A stretch of 64,000 nt of DNA from Chelonoidis abingdonii (GCF_003597395.2 NC_133770.1:96716101-96780100), one strand, 5' to 3'; counted from the stretch's first letter, positions 36,585-48,312 are shown. Made by a program: numbers and translations. The notes: generated from the sequence alone by a model not told the origin.

Positions 36585-37001
36585 TGATCCCAAGTGGCAC
36601 AGTAATAGGTAGCTGCACATTCTTGGTTGTTTCCTTTACTCTTAGGGTACAGGTCGACTCAGAGAGCTGCTTATCTGCCTCAAATTTTCCCTTCTCAGAA
36701 TCCTGGTTCAAGATGGGGTTTCCTGATAAAAAATAGAGAATCCATTCCAGAGCTTTATCAGGTATCCCTGGATGCCAGTGTAAATAAGCATTACTCAGGG
36801 TTATGCCAGAAACATGACAGTCAATTTGTGCAGTTCTATGTTCTGCTTTGGTGATGGATAGTTGAGATTGTACCAGTACTTGAGCATCTCCATCTACAGA
36901 GAAAAGAGACAAAGACCAGTTAATTTGAAATGAACATGGAGGATCTCCAATTATTGTTCAGTTATGTGCTTGTGTGTAGAAAAAACCCGCAACAGTAACG
37001 T
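36585..37001 (-). pseudogene. TRGV: V6, T-cell receptor gamma V pseudogene
   Basis: The V exon is 36585-36893 with a normal acceptor. It is the unit II counterpart of V1 (QVLVQSQLSITKAEHRTAQ; ILYFLSGNPILNQDSEKGKF). One base is deleted just before the YYC block, so the frame is lost and the CATWD codons are read in another frame. The core HWYRQ is changed to HWHPG. The leader is almost gone: the start codon is ACG (36999-37001) and the donor half has been deleted. A relic of the promoter element, GAGGAAGCAATG, sits at about 37087-37098. It cannot make a receptor chain. Confidence 0.9.
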
Positions 37002-37827
37002 TCTCACTAAGTTTTGATGAACCTGCTACTGAGGAACAAAAGAATGAGAATTCTGATCTCAGAAAAAGGGAGGGGTCACTTGAGCAGAGGAAGCAATGGA
37101 TCTGAGGGTGAAAAATGTCCAGTGACAACGAGCTTTTTCAAAGCAATATAGATTTGCGCTTTCCCTCTATAAAAGTTCATAAGGCTGGACTTTAAGATAG
37201 GAACATTTACTAAGCTGCCTTGGTTTCCCTCATGCTATCCTCCAGCTCTTCTCTGACTGCTCCCTTGTTTAGAACTTTTTAAAAAGAGTATGAGATTTTT
37301 ATAACAATAGTTACAGGTAGTGAGGTTCTCTGGACTCCTTTGGGGTTTTTTTTCTTTTTTTTTTTTTTTCCAATATAAACATCAGCAGATTTGATCAAGG
37401 ACTAATGCTCTCAGCATGGAAAAAGGCAACTAACAGAATTTTTTTTTTTCCCCCAAGCAGTGATGAAAATAGATCACTAAGTCTGATGCCAAGTCCTTTG
37501 AAGTCAATGGGAAGTTGTCCGTTGATTTAAATGAGCTTTGGAATAAGCCCCAATTCCTAGAGAGAATTTACTCAGGAATTTTTCATCCTTTCTTACTTGA
37601 GATTCCCATCAAGTTTCTAGATCTGATAGAATTGTTGTTAAGGAAAACAAATCAGTAATCTCTTAAATAAACACATTGTCCTTGCACTTATTTTGACTCT
37701 TGTGTCATACCAGCTCAGAGTTGCCTCAAGAATTAACTTTGTTTTTACCTAAAGTAATAGTTTGCTATTGTTTCAGAAGGAGTTTCATAAGCTGTTCTTG
37801 AATTATATTGCTATATACACCCTGTCT

Positions 37828-38300
37828 GTGAAAGTGCTATACCAGGATAGAGGAGATCCTATTGTGAAATATGCACAGGCCACTATAGACCATATGCCGA
37901 TGTCATTTACAGAGGTGCAAGACCACTGCTGGCACTGGCAATGCCTGTATGTAACTGGTGTCAGAATTTGGCATTTTAATGAGCTGGTGATTTTACTATA
38001 CATCCAACAGTGATATTCCTGTAGCTGACATTATTCTCTAGGCCAGACTCTGCCCTTCATTTCAGCACATGTTCAGGAAAATGGTGTAATTTTGAGCAGA
38101 ATTTGGCCCACTCTTCCACGGCCCAGGGGACTTCTGACTGCTGGGGATTGCAGGGCCCAGGGTGCTTCTGCTAGGCCTACTTTCTCTCAGGAGCTTCCTC
38201 ATTAGGTAAAGTGGGAAGGGGATGGTGGTGGAAGCACAGACCTGCCATGCTGGTGCTTTGCTGCCACGGGGTAGTTCTTACACAAGGGGAATCTTAGCCT
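37828..38300. repeat. Duplicated block, copy at 24205-24680
   Basis: This matches 24205-24680 with few differences and starts where the match of unit II to unit III stops (GTCTGTGA). No gene is visible. Confidence 0.75.
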
Positions 38301-39033
38301 CAATCTAGGGCTTTTATAAGCAAATATGCTGTTCTACCAGCCAACACTCATTTGCACAAACAGTTATACATATGCAACATTTTGCTGCCATAGGTGATTG
38401 TCTGCTTTCCAGAGATGGTCGACTATCCAGACGCTTAAAGTTAAGCATGTGTGTAAGTGTCTGAAAAATCCTCTCCAAATTTGTTTTGGCTCAGGCCAAA
38501 ATAAAACCTATTTTTATTTTTCTCACCAAAATGAAAAACTGAAATATTTTCATTTCAGATTGAATGAAACATTTTGTTCTCGCCAAAGCATTGTTTGTTT
38601 GTTTTGTGTTTCATTATATTTTATCTTGGGGAGGCTTGTATCTTTTTGGTGTTTTTTTTTTTAAAATAAATCTGACTAAATTTCAAAACAAAATGTTTCA
38701 AAATGAAAAGTCAAAATGTTTCATTTTGAAACTGTTGAAGTGAAATTTCAACTTTAAAAAACAAATCATTTTTTTTTCAGCAAAACTATTTGTAAATTCA
38801 ACCCAAATTAAATCAGGATCAGTTTCTATGGATGAAGGCTTTGATAGTTTCTGATCTTTGTAACAATAGTTTACATCTTCGTAACAAAATGTAATTCAAA
38901 ACTGCAGTCCTGTGCTGCTGTTCTTCCTGTCTTATTACAGAAACCAGTCAGGAGTTACTGCTGTTGGTTCCAAGTTCAGAGGAAGGATAAAGGATGCATC
39001 TGGTTTCTTACACTTGGCTCAGAATGCAGAGCA
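38301..39033. other. AT-rich intergenic sequence downstream of V5
   Basis: No gene. The part 38500-38780 is rich in ATTTCAAAACAAAATG-like words that recur in both orientations, perhaps a decayed repeat. Confidence 0.4.
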
Positions 39034-39072
39034 GGTTTTTGTACGGGTTGTCTATGGGTTTCTACTATCGTG
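39034..39072 (-). other. 23-RSS of V5 with a poor heptamer
   Basis: Nonamer ACAAAAACC (39034-39042) and spacer of 23 bp (39043-39065) are good. The heptamer is CACGATA (39066-39072) instead of CACAGTG. Its first three bases, the most important for cutting, are kept. Confidence 0.85.
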
Positions 39073-39552
39073 ATATCCCAGGTGGCACAATAATAGATAG
39101 CAGCATCCTCTTGGGTTAGTTTGTCTACTCTGAGATTAGAAGTGGACGCAGAAACATCATTACTAGCTTTAAACTTTTCTTTATCAAAGCCTTCATCCAT
39201 AGAAACTGATCCTGATTTAGTATACAGAATCCTCTTTGGAGCTTCCCCTGGGATCTGTCGATACCAGTGTATATAATCATTGTTAAAATTAAAACTTCCA
39301 CCAGAAATTTTACACCACATATATGCGCTTCTAGTTACCGCTCTGGTGGCAGACAATGGAGTTTGTATCAGAGTTATTTGCGAAGATCCATCTAGAAAGA
39401 AAAAAGGAGAAATGATACTATAAATCCAAAGGTGAAGGAATTTGGAACGTGTCTTGTTGCTGAAGGAATGGGTACATGTGGAACAGAACAGAATGGAAAA
39501 ATGACTTACAATACCATGTTGAAGTCACAATAAGAACCTGCAGCAGTAACAT
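39073..39552 (-). CDS. TRGV: V5, T-cell receptor gamma V segment
   Basis: The leader exon 39510-39552 (43 nt) encodes MLLLQVLIVTSTWY and ends at GTAAGT. The V exon 39073-39391 starts after CTTTCTAG, and the two join in frame (phase 1). The V domain is open throughout. It has the first cysteine in YMWCKISGG, the core DYIHWYRQIPGEAPKRILY, the VDKLTQEDAAIYYC framework end and CATWD at the joining edge. A promoter-like GAGGAAATGGGTT lies 85 bp upstream of the start. The coding part looks functional, but the heptamer is CACGATA, so rearrangement may be inefficient. It belongs to a different subgroup from V1-V3. Confidence 0.88.
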
Positions 39553-40662
39553 TCTCACTGGTTGGGTTGAACTTGAAACAGAGGACTGTGAAATAGCCCC
39601 TCAGATGGAGAGAAAAGGAGAGAAGTGGAGCTGGGGAGAGGAAATGGGTTGTTTAAGCAGGATCCAATGGTAGCTCTGCTGCCTGCAGATGTGTGGGGCA
39701 AGTTTTTAGAAGAGTCAAACTATGTATGTGGTCAGGTGGTCAGAAACTAAAATCTCAGGAGGGAGGAGGGGGCTGAAGTCTCATCTGTTTTCATAAACAA
39801 ACTGGAGAGGTAAAAATGTTTGCAAATCAAGGATTGTGTCTTCCATTTAATGCAGCCACATCTACTAAAGAAGAAGTGAACGCAAGTACAGTGAAACTTG
39901 TGTAGTTGTTTGCACAGAATCCCATGTGATTTCCATCTGTCAGGTGCTTTATTTTTGGTTTGTTTTACAGGCACAGGAGGCAGGGGCATGCACAGGAATT
40001 TAAATTTGATCTCTTTTGGACAGGCACATTAGAGCAGGGGCTGGGTCAGGGGCCAGGGCTGGGGCTGGAGCAGTGCATGGCCAGGGCTGAGGCAGCGAAC
40101 AGTGGTCAGCCGCCATGGCTGGAGTAGTTGCCAGGGCTGGGGCCGGAGCTAGAGCAGAAATGCATAATTTCTTTTTTAGAAGAATACTGAAGGGGAAGGG
40201 GGTGGTGCCTCTGCTTGCCCTCATTTGTGCATGCTCCTGGGCACACGCATGTTAGGACAAGATTTAATTTGGTTATTAGCATGCTTAATTGCTGCTAGTG
40301 GTTCCTGAATATGTGCTCAGTTGCTCATGTGAGCCAGCATCAACATCCATGGTGGCTGTGCAGGAGCACTCTCCCTCCCATTACAAATTTGAGTCTTCTG
40401 TCTTCTCTCAGTTGTACACATAGTCACTGAGATTCAAACCGGATCTTGAGTGCAACTGTGTGCTATTGCTGCCCTCTACTGAGATATAACACATGCATGT
40501 GTACATTAATAACTGACCTTATCCTGTCTTTCAAAAAAGGCCATTTATACACTTAATTACTGGTATGTAATTTTGCTTCAAATGTGTAGGTAAAATGTTG
40601 CCACAAGGTTTCAGTTTAAAGATATAATATAAGCACATACCTATGAGATATTAAATAGCATA

Positions 40663-41204
40663 TGTGATGGAGTGTATACCACACACTGGCAAAGAAAGAG
40701 TTAACCTGAGCCATTGCCAGACAGCAATTAGTGCATCCAGTTGCATCTGGAGGGTGGGCCAGGTCTAATTTAGAATTATGCTTATCTGGGTAGGACTGGG
40801 TGGGTGAATTAAGGATGAATGCTAGCTGGGAGGAGTAGGCTGTTTGTAGCTGCTTGCTACAGGGTTCTTGGATTGAAACCTAGAGTAGAGAGCAGGTCTG
40901 CCTGCTTTCCCATGTGCCCCTACTGGCTGCCAAGGAAGGTGGCATAAAAGTCCCTTGAGATAAGGGGTATAAGGGTAACTGAGCCCCAGCTTGGGTTGAA
41001 GATCTATCATAAAGTCATTGGACTGTTGTTTTTGTGTTACTCCCACCCCTTCCAGGTTTATAGAGAGTGAATGTGACCTGGTTGGGGGCTGAGGCACAAG
41101 AAGCAGACCACAGCAGGGCTGGAGTGGCTGTTGGCAGGAGGAACAAGAGGAGGAGACTTTGCCAGCCACATAGGGGCATTTTGATGGTGAGTTACCTGTT
41201 GACA
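40663..41204. mobile_element. Solo LTR, unit III copy
   Basis: This 542-bp element begins TGTGATGG and ends TGTTGACA. It has perfect 5-bp duplications GCATA at 40658-40662 and 41205-41209. It is the counterpart of the LTR at 1951-2482. No internal region remains. Confidence 0.8.
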
Positions 41205-41209
41205 GCATA

Positions 41210-43081
41210 TTTTAATTGTTGTTAGTGTTAAGACATATGTATATGTCACACTTTGGAGAATGTGTAAGTTATTGTAATACAGTGGCTAGAGACCATCTGA
41301 AGAGTCACTGTACTCTTTTCAGCCTTTGTAGCTGAAAAACCAATATGAACTTCTTACCCTACCCCACAAAGAGGTGTTGGGAAGGGGGTTCTGGAGACGG
41401 CATATAGAACTGATCAGGGTTGGCAGTTGAGGGGACTGTGGGGATAGGTTTGGAGCTCGTAAGGGAAACTATTCCTCCTGGGCAGGGTGGCTAAAATATA
41501 ATGAATTACTTTAATATCTCAGTATTCTCCTAACCAACTCAAACCCACCCTCAAATCCTTACACTCTCTCTTATAAAACTCAAAATGCACAATAACTTTC
41601 CTCCAAGAAACTCCTTTAACTACGAATGAGTTACAAAAAAACTGTGCAGGGACTGGGTAGCAGTTTCTGTATTTAAACAGCCTGTTTTGGAACGTGTCAT
41701 CTCTGGATCCTCTTGACCTTTAATTCTGCTTGCTTGCACTTGCACAAATTATTGACTGGTGTTGCTGGGCCACCGGACTGTGGTATGAGAGTCAGGATTT
41801 TCCTTCTCTGTATTCCTCCAAATGATCTTAAAAGCCCTTGATAGATACCGTGATAACCTGATTAGTGTATGTGTGCAAAGAACAAGAATTGTATCACAAA
41901 TGCTCATCTATGTGGCATAAACCCAGTCCTGCTAGCAGCTAAAGAAAACTCTTCTTCAACCCAAGTGGAGGGGACTGTGCCTTTTGGGAGTAGAAGGATC
42001 TGAAATGTATCCCTGCTGCTGCTGCCAGGGAGTTTCAAGGCCATGGTGAGTAGCATTGTGACAATTTCAGAGGTCAGGGATTTCTTATTTTTCATGAAAT
42101 GATGGAATGGAACTTCTACTCGGCTCTGCCTAGGACACTTTCCAAATGTCAATTAGCCTCATCTGTCTATATTAGACTTTTTTCCCCTAAAATTTCTCTC
42201 AGTTTCTACCCCTGGGTCAGATCCATTGCTGAAAGCAAGTATGGAAACCCCACTGTAGAAAGGTGCCCGTGGCTGCCAGACCTGGACTAGATCCTGGAAC
42301 AGACTCTGTGGCCAGCTGGGCTGGGGAATGTCCTAGGTCCATATTCTGAGGATCTGTCTGGGTCCAGGGAAAGCACTGGAGAGGAAGCACCAATGGAGCC
42401 AGAGCTACAGCTGGGAAGTGGCCACTGCTGCCACCTTTGTTGTTACTATGGGGGAAAATTGCAGCATAAGTGAGGGAGAGTTCTGGGTTACAACCAATAA
42501 AACTATTGTTATGGAAGATATTTATGTGCAATAGGGTGACCTTATCTTCAGTTGTAGGTGGAAGCCATGCCAATTCCCTGCTCCCCTTTCCTGCAACCTC
42601 CCCACCATGTGTGATCCTAGGGAGTGGGGGGAAACAAATGTGCAACTATCGATTTGTTCTAGCAAGTGTTGCATTGATGGTGGGAGGGAATCTGATCTAG
42701 GACTACAAGCTTAGCAAGCTTAAGTACATATTTCAAGAGAGTCTTCTTCCTATAGCTGTCACACTGTAGTACAGTTATTCCCATACTAATATTACAGCAC
42801 TGTGGCAGGAAGACTGCATTATAATAAATCCCAGTGGCTGTACCATGTGACAATGTCTCCTGGTGACAATGGCATCTTGGTGTTGTGCAAGATTGACACA
42901 ATGTCTTTTGGAGGCAGTTTCATTGTCAGCAAGTTTCTGCCCCCTAGTTCAGAAGCCTGGTAATATTTGTCTGAATTTTTTCCCATTCCCAGTTAGTGAT
43001 TTTTCTCCTCTATACAAAATTCTTAAGCATCAAGACAGTCAGGGATATTCCTAGGCATGGCAAACATCCAGCAATCACCCA
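41210..43081. other. Intergenic unit III sequence
   Basis: Shared in part with units I and II. Open frames here, such as 42217-42645 on the minus strand, have no domain and are not conserved in the other units. No gene is supported. Confidence 0.5.
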
Positions 43082-43519
43082 CAGGGGGCTGGAACAATTT
43101 GTATATAATGAGGAGTCAAGTGGCACCTTAAAGACTAACAGATTTATTTGGGCATAAGCTTTCATGGGTAAAAAACCTGAAGGTAAAAAATCCATTGCAA
43201 TCAACATACTATACTGACTGTGGTTACAGATTGTGCACACACTCTCAAAGAAACTGAGGAGCGACCTAATCAGCTTCCTGTGCAGCAAACAGGAGAAGAT
43301 CTAGAATGAGCTCTCAAAACTAGAGACAAAACCAACTTACCACACAAACTTCCACGTGGCTGGATTTTACAAAAACAAGACAAGCCATTTACAATGCACA
43401 CTTTACTTCTCTACAGAGGAAACAGGAGAGTAAATTATCTAAACTCCTAATGCTGCAGGGGGCTACAACAGTGGTACTCTTAACTCATCCAACAATATTT
43501 TTAATCTATCCAATCACAC

Positions 43520-44468
43520 ACTTAGGACAGACTCTTCTGCCGGGCTACCTCAAGGACTCTCTTTCTGCCCCACCACCCCACGCATATGATACAGTTCTAC
43601 AGTGATCTGGAAGCCTACTTTCACCATCTCCGACTCAAGGAAATTTTCCAACGCACCACTGAACAGAGCACTGACCTTCAGGAACCCTCCTACCAACACT
43701 CCAAGAAGAAGAATTGTGCATGGACTCCTGGCGATCGAAACGGCAGGCTGAACTTCTACATAGAGTGCTTCCACAGACGTGCACAGGATGAAATTGTGAA
43801 CAAACAGCATCACTTGCCCCATAAGCTCAGCCATACAGAACACAATGCCATCCACAGCCTCAGAAACAACTGTGACATTACAATCAAAGGGGCTGACAAA
43901 GGAGATGCTGTAGTCATCATCAACAGGTCAGATTATTAACAAGAGGCTGCTAGGCAACTTTCCAACACCACATTCTACAGGCCACTATCCTCTGATCCCA
44001 CTGAAGAATACCAAAAGAAACTACACCATTTGCTCAAGAAACTCTCTGCCACAGCGCGGGAACAAATCTACACAGACACACCCCTTGAGCCTTGACCAGG
44101 GGTATTCTATCTGCTACCCAAGATCCATAAACCTGGAAACTCTGGACACCCCATCATCTTAGCAAGATTATCTGGCTATTTAGACTCTCTCCTCAGACCC
44201 TAGGCTACAAGCACACCTAGTATATTCAAGACACCACCAGCTTCCTGAGGAAACTTCAGGAAGATCACCAATGCATTGTAAACACCTTCCTGGCCACTGT
44301 GGATGTAGAAGCTCATTATGCCAATATTCCACATGAAGATTGACTATGAGCTGTCAGGAGCAGTATCCTTGATGAGGCCACAGTACACCTGGTGTCTGAG
44401 CTTTGTGCCTTTATTCTCACCCATAAACATTTCAGGATGATTTATACCTTCAAGTCAGCGACACTGCT
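43520..44468 (+). pseudogene. PLE N-terminal and early RT region, broken
   Basis: The piece 43586-43939 is open and ends with the motif DITIKGADKGDAVVIIN, an early RT-associated block of PLEs. A TAA at 43937 ends it. The following sequence still reads PLPKIHKPG-like residues (YLLPKIHKPGNSGHP near 44105-44150), but stops at about 44094 and 44200 and a frameshift before 44469 separate it from the main RT frame. Confidence 0.8.
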
Positions 44469-45206
44469 ATGGGTACCCGCATGGCCCCACAATATGCCAA
44501 CATTTCTATGGCTGACTTAGAACAATGCTTCCTCAGCTCTCATCCCCTAGCACCCCTCTTCTACTTGTGCTACATTGATGACATCTTCATCATATGGACG
44601 CACAGAAAGGAGGCCATTGAAGAATTCCACCTGGATTTCAACAGTTTCCACCCCACCATCAACTTCAGCCTGGACCAGTACACACAAGAAATCCACTTCC
44701 TGGACACTACAGTGCAAATAAGTGATGGTCACATAAACACCACCCTATACCAGAAACCTATTGACCACTATATATACCTACATGCCTCCAGCTTCCATCC
44801 AGGACACATTACACGATCCATTTTCTACAGTCAAGCCTTAATATACAACCAAATTTGCTCCCATCCTTCAGACAGAGAGAAACACTTACAAGATCTCTAT
44901 CAAGCATTCTTCAAACTACAATATCCACCTGGGGAAGTGAGGAAACAGATTGACAGAGCGATACGGGTACCCAGGAGTCACCTACTACAGGACAGGCCCA
45001 ACAAGGAAAATAACAGAATACCACTGGCCATCACGTGTTGCTCCCAGCTAGAACCTCTCCAGTGCATCATCAATGATCTACAACCTTTCCTGGAAAACTA
45101 TCCCCTACTGTCACAGGCCTTGGGAGACAGGCCAGTCCCTGCTTACAGACAGCCCCCCATCCTGAAGCAAATATTCACTAGCAACTACACACCACAGAAA
45201 CGCTAA
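44469..45206 (+). CDS. PLE reverse transcriptase fragment
   Basis: A 245-codon open frame encodes the palm and thumb of a Penelope-type reverse transcriptase. It begins MGTRMAPQYANISMADLE, a hallmark block, and has the catalytic YIDD in CYIDDIFIIW (44568-44597). IHFLDTTVQ follows, then the thumb region with FHPGHITRSIFYSQALIY. It ends at a TAA at 45204-45206, just before the GIY-YIG part, which is in another frame. The preserved catalytic aspartates suggest fairly recent activity, but as a truncated frame it is not a working enzyme. Confidence 0.88.
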   Translation: MGTRMAPQYANISMADLEQCFLSSHPLAPLFYLCYIDDIFIIWTHRKEAIEEFHLDFNSFHPTINFSLDQYTQEIHFLDTTVQISDGHINTTLYQKPIDHYIYLHASSFHPGHITRSIFYSQALIYNQICSHPSDREKHLQDLYQAFFKLQYPPGEVRKQIDRAIRVPRSHLLQDRPNKENNRIPLAITCCSQLEPLQCIINDLQPFLENYPLLSQALGDRPVPAYRQPPILKQIFTSNYTPQKR

Positions 45207-45289
45207 CCCAGGAACCAATCCCTGTAACAAAACCCATTGCCTTCTCTGTCCTCATTTCTACTCTAGCGACACCATCATAGGACCCAGCC

Positions 45290-45597
45290 ACACCATCACA
45301 GGCTCATTCACCTGCACATCTACTAATGTGATATATGCCATCATGTGCCAGCAATGCCCCTCTGCCATGTTCATTATCCACACCGGACAGTCTCTACATA
45401 AAAGGATAAATGGATGCAAATTAGACATTAGGAATGGTAACATACAAAAGCCAGCAGGAGAACACTTCAATCTCCCTGGACACTCAATAACAGATTTTAA
45501 AGTAGCCATTCTTCAACAAAAAAAACTTAGAGATTTCAAAGAGAGACTGCAGAACCACAATTCATTTGCAAACTTAACACCATCAATTTGGGCTTGA
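45290..45597 (+). pseudogene. PLE GIY-YIG endonuclease module, decayed
   Basis: The frame reads VIYAIMCQQCPSAMFIIHTG, in which the first half of the GIY-YIG core is recognisable but the second half (YIG) has become FII. The arginine-bearing helix (LHKRINGCK) and the block GEHFNLPGHSITD with its likely catalytic glutamate are kept. The frame runs to TGA at 45595. It is separated from the RT frame by a stop and a frameshift. Confidence 0.8.
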
Positions 45598-46640
45598 ATA
45601 GAGACTGGGTGTGGCTGGCTCACTAAAAAGGCAATTTTCCCTCTTTTGGTATTGACACCTCCTCATCAATTATTGGGAGTGGACCACCTCCACCCTGACT
45701 GAATTGGCCTTCTACACTGGTTCTCCACTTGTACGGTAACAACCCTTCTCTTCATGTGCCAATATATATATATATTTATGCCTGTATCTGTAACTTTCAC
45801 TCTATGCATCTGAAGAAATAGATTTTTTTTTTACCCACAAAAGCTTATGCCCAAGTAAACTTGTTAGTCTTTCAGGTGCCACTGGACTCCTTGTTGTTTT
45901 TGTGGATACAGACTAATATGGCTGCCCCTCTAATAATTTGTATACAGTGGGCGTGCTGAGAGTCATTAAACCAAACTGTAAAGCTTGCATATAATGGAAA
46001 CCACTTCAAGCCAGGGGGTGCAGCAGCATCCCTAGTTCCAGCACCTATGACCACTCCGGTAGCTTAGTAGCCCTCTCGATTCATTGACTTGCTGTTCAGT
46101 CAGCACGGGGAAAAATATTGTCGTCTTGCTAAATGGCCTTCTGTCACAGGCCTGGGAAACTTGCTTTCTCGTCCAATCAGGGATTTTAAATAGACTAATA
46201 TCCTACAAAATTTGTCCCGCTTGTAATAGTGTTAAAACCAATATTGCTAACAGCCCCCTGGTCTCAGTGTCCTGACTCCTGTATCAGGCCCCCAAAATGG
46301 TAGCAAACATATAGAATGTTCTAGGAGGGACTTGATAGGAATGGTGTTCTAAAGATTATTAACCAGAAATGAAGGAGGAACTGAATAGCTGACTTCTACT
46401 ATAAGTATCTGCAGGATATGGTCAATGACATGCTATGCTGTACCTATAAAAGGTAGCTTTTATTACTCCCTTTTAACTCTATACCTGCCATACTTAAAAA
46501 CATCAATTGTATGTGATGATCTGATATCTAGTGCAGAAATACTTGTGCTATCAGCTGATTAAGATTAAGGCGGCAACTATGTGTGTGGGAGATTTTCTTT
46601 TGTAAACTTCTGAAAGTCTGTGGCTCAGAATACAGAGTTA

Positions 46641-46679
46641 AGTTTTTGTACAGCCTGCCTATGGCTTTCTAACACTGCG
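46641..46679 (-). other. Damaged 23-RSS of V4
   Basis: Nonamer ACAAAAACT (46641-46649) and a 23-bp spacer (46650-46672) are visible. Compared with V2, two bases (CA) are missing from the heptamer, leaving CGCAGTG (46673-46679). The essential CAC start is lost, so cutting is unlikely. Confidence 0.8.
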
Positions 46680-47138
46680 ATCCCAGTAGGCACAGTAATA
46701 GGTAGCTGTGTCATTGTAGGTTAGTTTGTCTACCCTTAGAGTACAGGTGGATTTTTTTTTCTCAGTTGTCTTGTTAATGCTAAATTTGTCCTTGTCAAAA
46801 TTTCATTACTTTAAGATACAAAATGATCAGAGTATCCATTCCGGAGCTTCTCCAGGTCTCTGTCGATACCAATGTATATAAGCATCACCAAAATTGATGC
46901 CAAAAACTTTACAGTCAATTCTTACTGTTTTCATCAGATTCCTTGTGATGGATAACTGAACTTGTCAATTCTACTTGTACAGCTTCATCTACAAAGAAAA
47001 GGAAAAAAAATACCATAAGCATGAATTTGGAGGTTCTCTGGTTGTTGCTCAGTAATCTGCATATTTACAGAAAACTAGAGTGAAAACCAACTTATACGAC
47101 CAAATTGAAGCCACAATGAGAACCTGCAGCAGTAACAT
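46680..47138 (-). pseudogene. TRGV: V4, T-cell receptor gamma V pseudogene
   Basis: The V exon is 46680-46988 and the leader 47098-47138 (MLLLQVLIVASIW). The donor has changed from GTAAGT to ATAAGT, with a shifted GTATAA as the only substitute. After VQVEL the frame slips by one. In the corrected frame one reads QLSITRNLMKTVRIDCKVFG and AYIHWYRQRPGEAPEWIL, then a TGA. A further stop and a slip follow before the YYCAYWD end. The heptamer is also broken. The promoter element GAGGAAGCGACTCA remains at 47226-47239. Confidence 0.9.
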
Positions 47139-47613
47139 TCTCACTGGCTTCAGTTGAGCCTGAATGTCAGAAAGAGAAGGCTGCAAGGTTAGAATCACGG
47201 ATGGAGAGCTAAGTGCCTCTGGGAAGAGGAAGCGACTCACTTAAGTAACAGCTGAGAAGAGTTCTGTTGTTTGTAGGTATGTCAGTTCCATGTGAGGTTA
47301 ATTTGATCAATAGTCATTAAGAGAAAAGTGAGCCAGCATGAGTTTCAGCACTAAGTCCAGTATGAAGCTAATGCTCCAGGGAACTTAGGACCATATCCAT
47401 TGTTTCTTAAGGGGATCGACAATGAAGGGTTCATGTTGATTGGTGCAGTAGACCCCAACTTTCTTATTGAAGCCTTTATTCCGGAAAGCATCTGCATTAA
47501 GCCCATGCTTAATCTTAAGTGTTTTGCTGCCATGCCATTGAAGACCAATCACTCCTGTTTCTATGTTAATGATTAATCTTTCCCTAGAATTAAAGCCTTG
47601 AGCAGTATTTCCT

Positions 47614-47908
47614 GGGCTGGTCTACACTACAGGGGAAAATCGATCTTAGATACGCAACTTCAGCTATGTGAATAACATAGCTGAAGTCGAAGTATCTAAG
47701 ATCGAATTACTCACCATTCTCACGGCGCGGGATCAATGTCCGCGGCTCCCCCTGTCGATTCCACAACTCCACTAGGCTTGGTGGAGTTCCGGAATCGATA
47801 TAAGCGCTTTCAGGGATCGATATATCACGTCTAGATGAGAAGTGATATATCGATCCCCGAGCAATCGATTGCTACCCGCCGATACGGCGGGTAGTGAAGA
47901 TGTAGCCC
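47614..47908. mobile_element. Palindromic MITE between V3 and V4
   Basis: The element begins GGGCTGGTCTACACTAC and ends GTAGTGAAGATGTAGCCC, imperfect inverted repeats. Inside are two hairpins: 47641-47704 (CGATCTTAGATAC against GTATCTAAGATCG) and about 47813-47858 (GGATCGATATATCAC against GTGATATATCGATCC). It has no coding capacity. The target duplication is unclear (CCT on both sides if the right edge is one base shorter). Confidence 0.75.
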
Positions 47909-48312
47909 CTGTGTGGTACAGGGAACTGTGTCTGTAAGGACTGAGATTCCCAGACAGGGTCTGGGTGAGGCATTGAAGCATTTGTTGCTAGGAATAACTA
48001 GTTGGAATCTGACACAGAGAAAAGCAGATCTTCTGCAAGACCCTTAACACTACATTTACCTCCACCCCCTACCAATGGTATTACAGGAGCTGTGGTCATG
48101 ATACTTGGTTTTTTTGGCTTTGAATCAGCTATGCTATATGTGTGGTGACCTTAACTACTTCACAATAAAGATATTTATTGATTATGTTGCATGGGTTCTT
48201 TTTTTTACCTTTTAAAATAAGCTAGTGAGGAATTTCTACAGCCGATGGCAAAATCAGGGAGGTAACTGTAGTATCATACATTTGATGGGATATGGGTCAG
48301 TATTCAGAGTGA

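Larger units (their letters stand above)
29065..37827. repeat. Segmental duplication unit II
   Basis: 29065-30860 matches 41290-43080 plus 46090-46560 of unit III, 30920-31770 matches 50108-51010, and 34360-37827 matches 52370-54742. The unit has lost the V3/V4 region (junction near 30860-30920). The V2 equivalent is gone too, replaced by a CR1, the gap and a PLE palindrome. Only V6, the counterpart of V1, remains. It keeps the uninterrupted site for the PLE insertion of unit III. Confidence 0.75.
43111..45934 (+). mobile_element. Penelope-like element, near full length
   Basis: This 2.8-kb element lies between AATTTGTATATAATG (43096-43110) and AATTTGTATACAGTG (45935-45949), a 15-bp target duplication with two changes. 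Its 3' end (45800-45930) carries the tail with AAAGCTTATGCCCAAGTAAAC. Its 5' end (43111-43175) carries the same tail inverted. Between them lie the N-terminal region, a reverse transcriptase and a GIY-YIG module. The last two features together define Penelope-like retroelements, here of the Neptune type seen in vertebrates (subclass is inference). Confidence 0.9.
43082..46049. mobile_element. Small MITE split by the PLE
   Basis: The left piece (43082-43110) begins CAGGGGGCTGGAAC and the right piece (45935-46049) ends GTTCCAGCACCTATG, which are inverted repeats. The two pieces read as one ~130-bp element when the PLE and one target copy are removed. The flanking 8-mers agree at only 5 of 8, so the edges are tentative. 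Confidence 0.6.
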
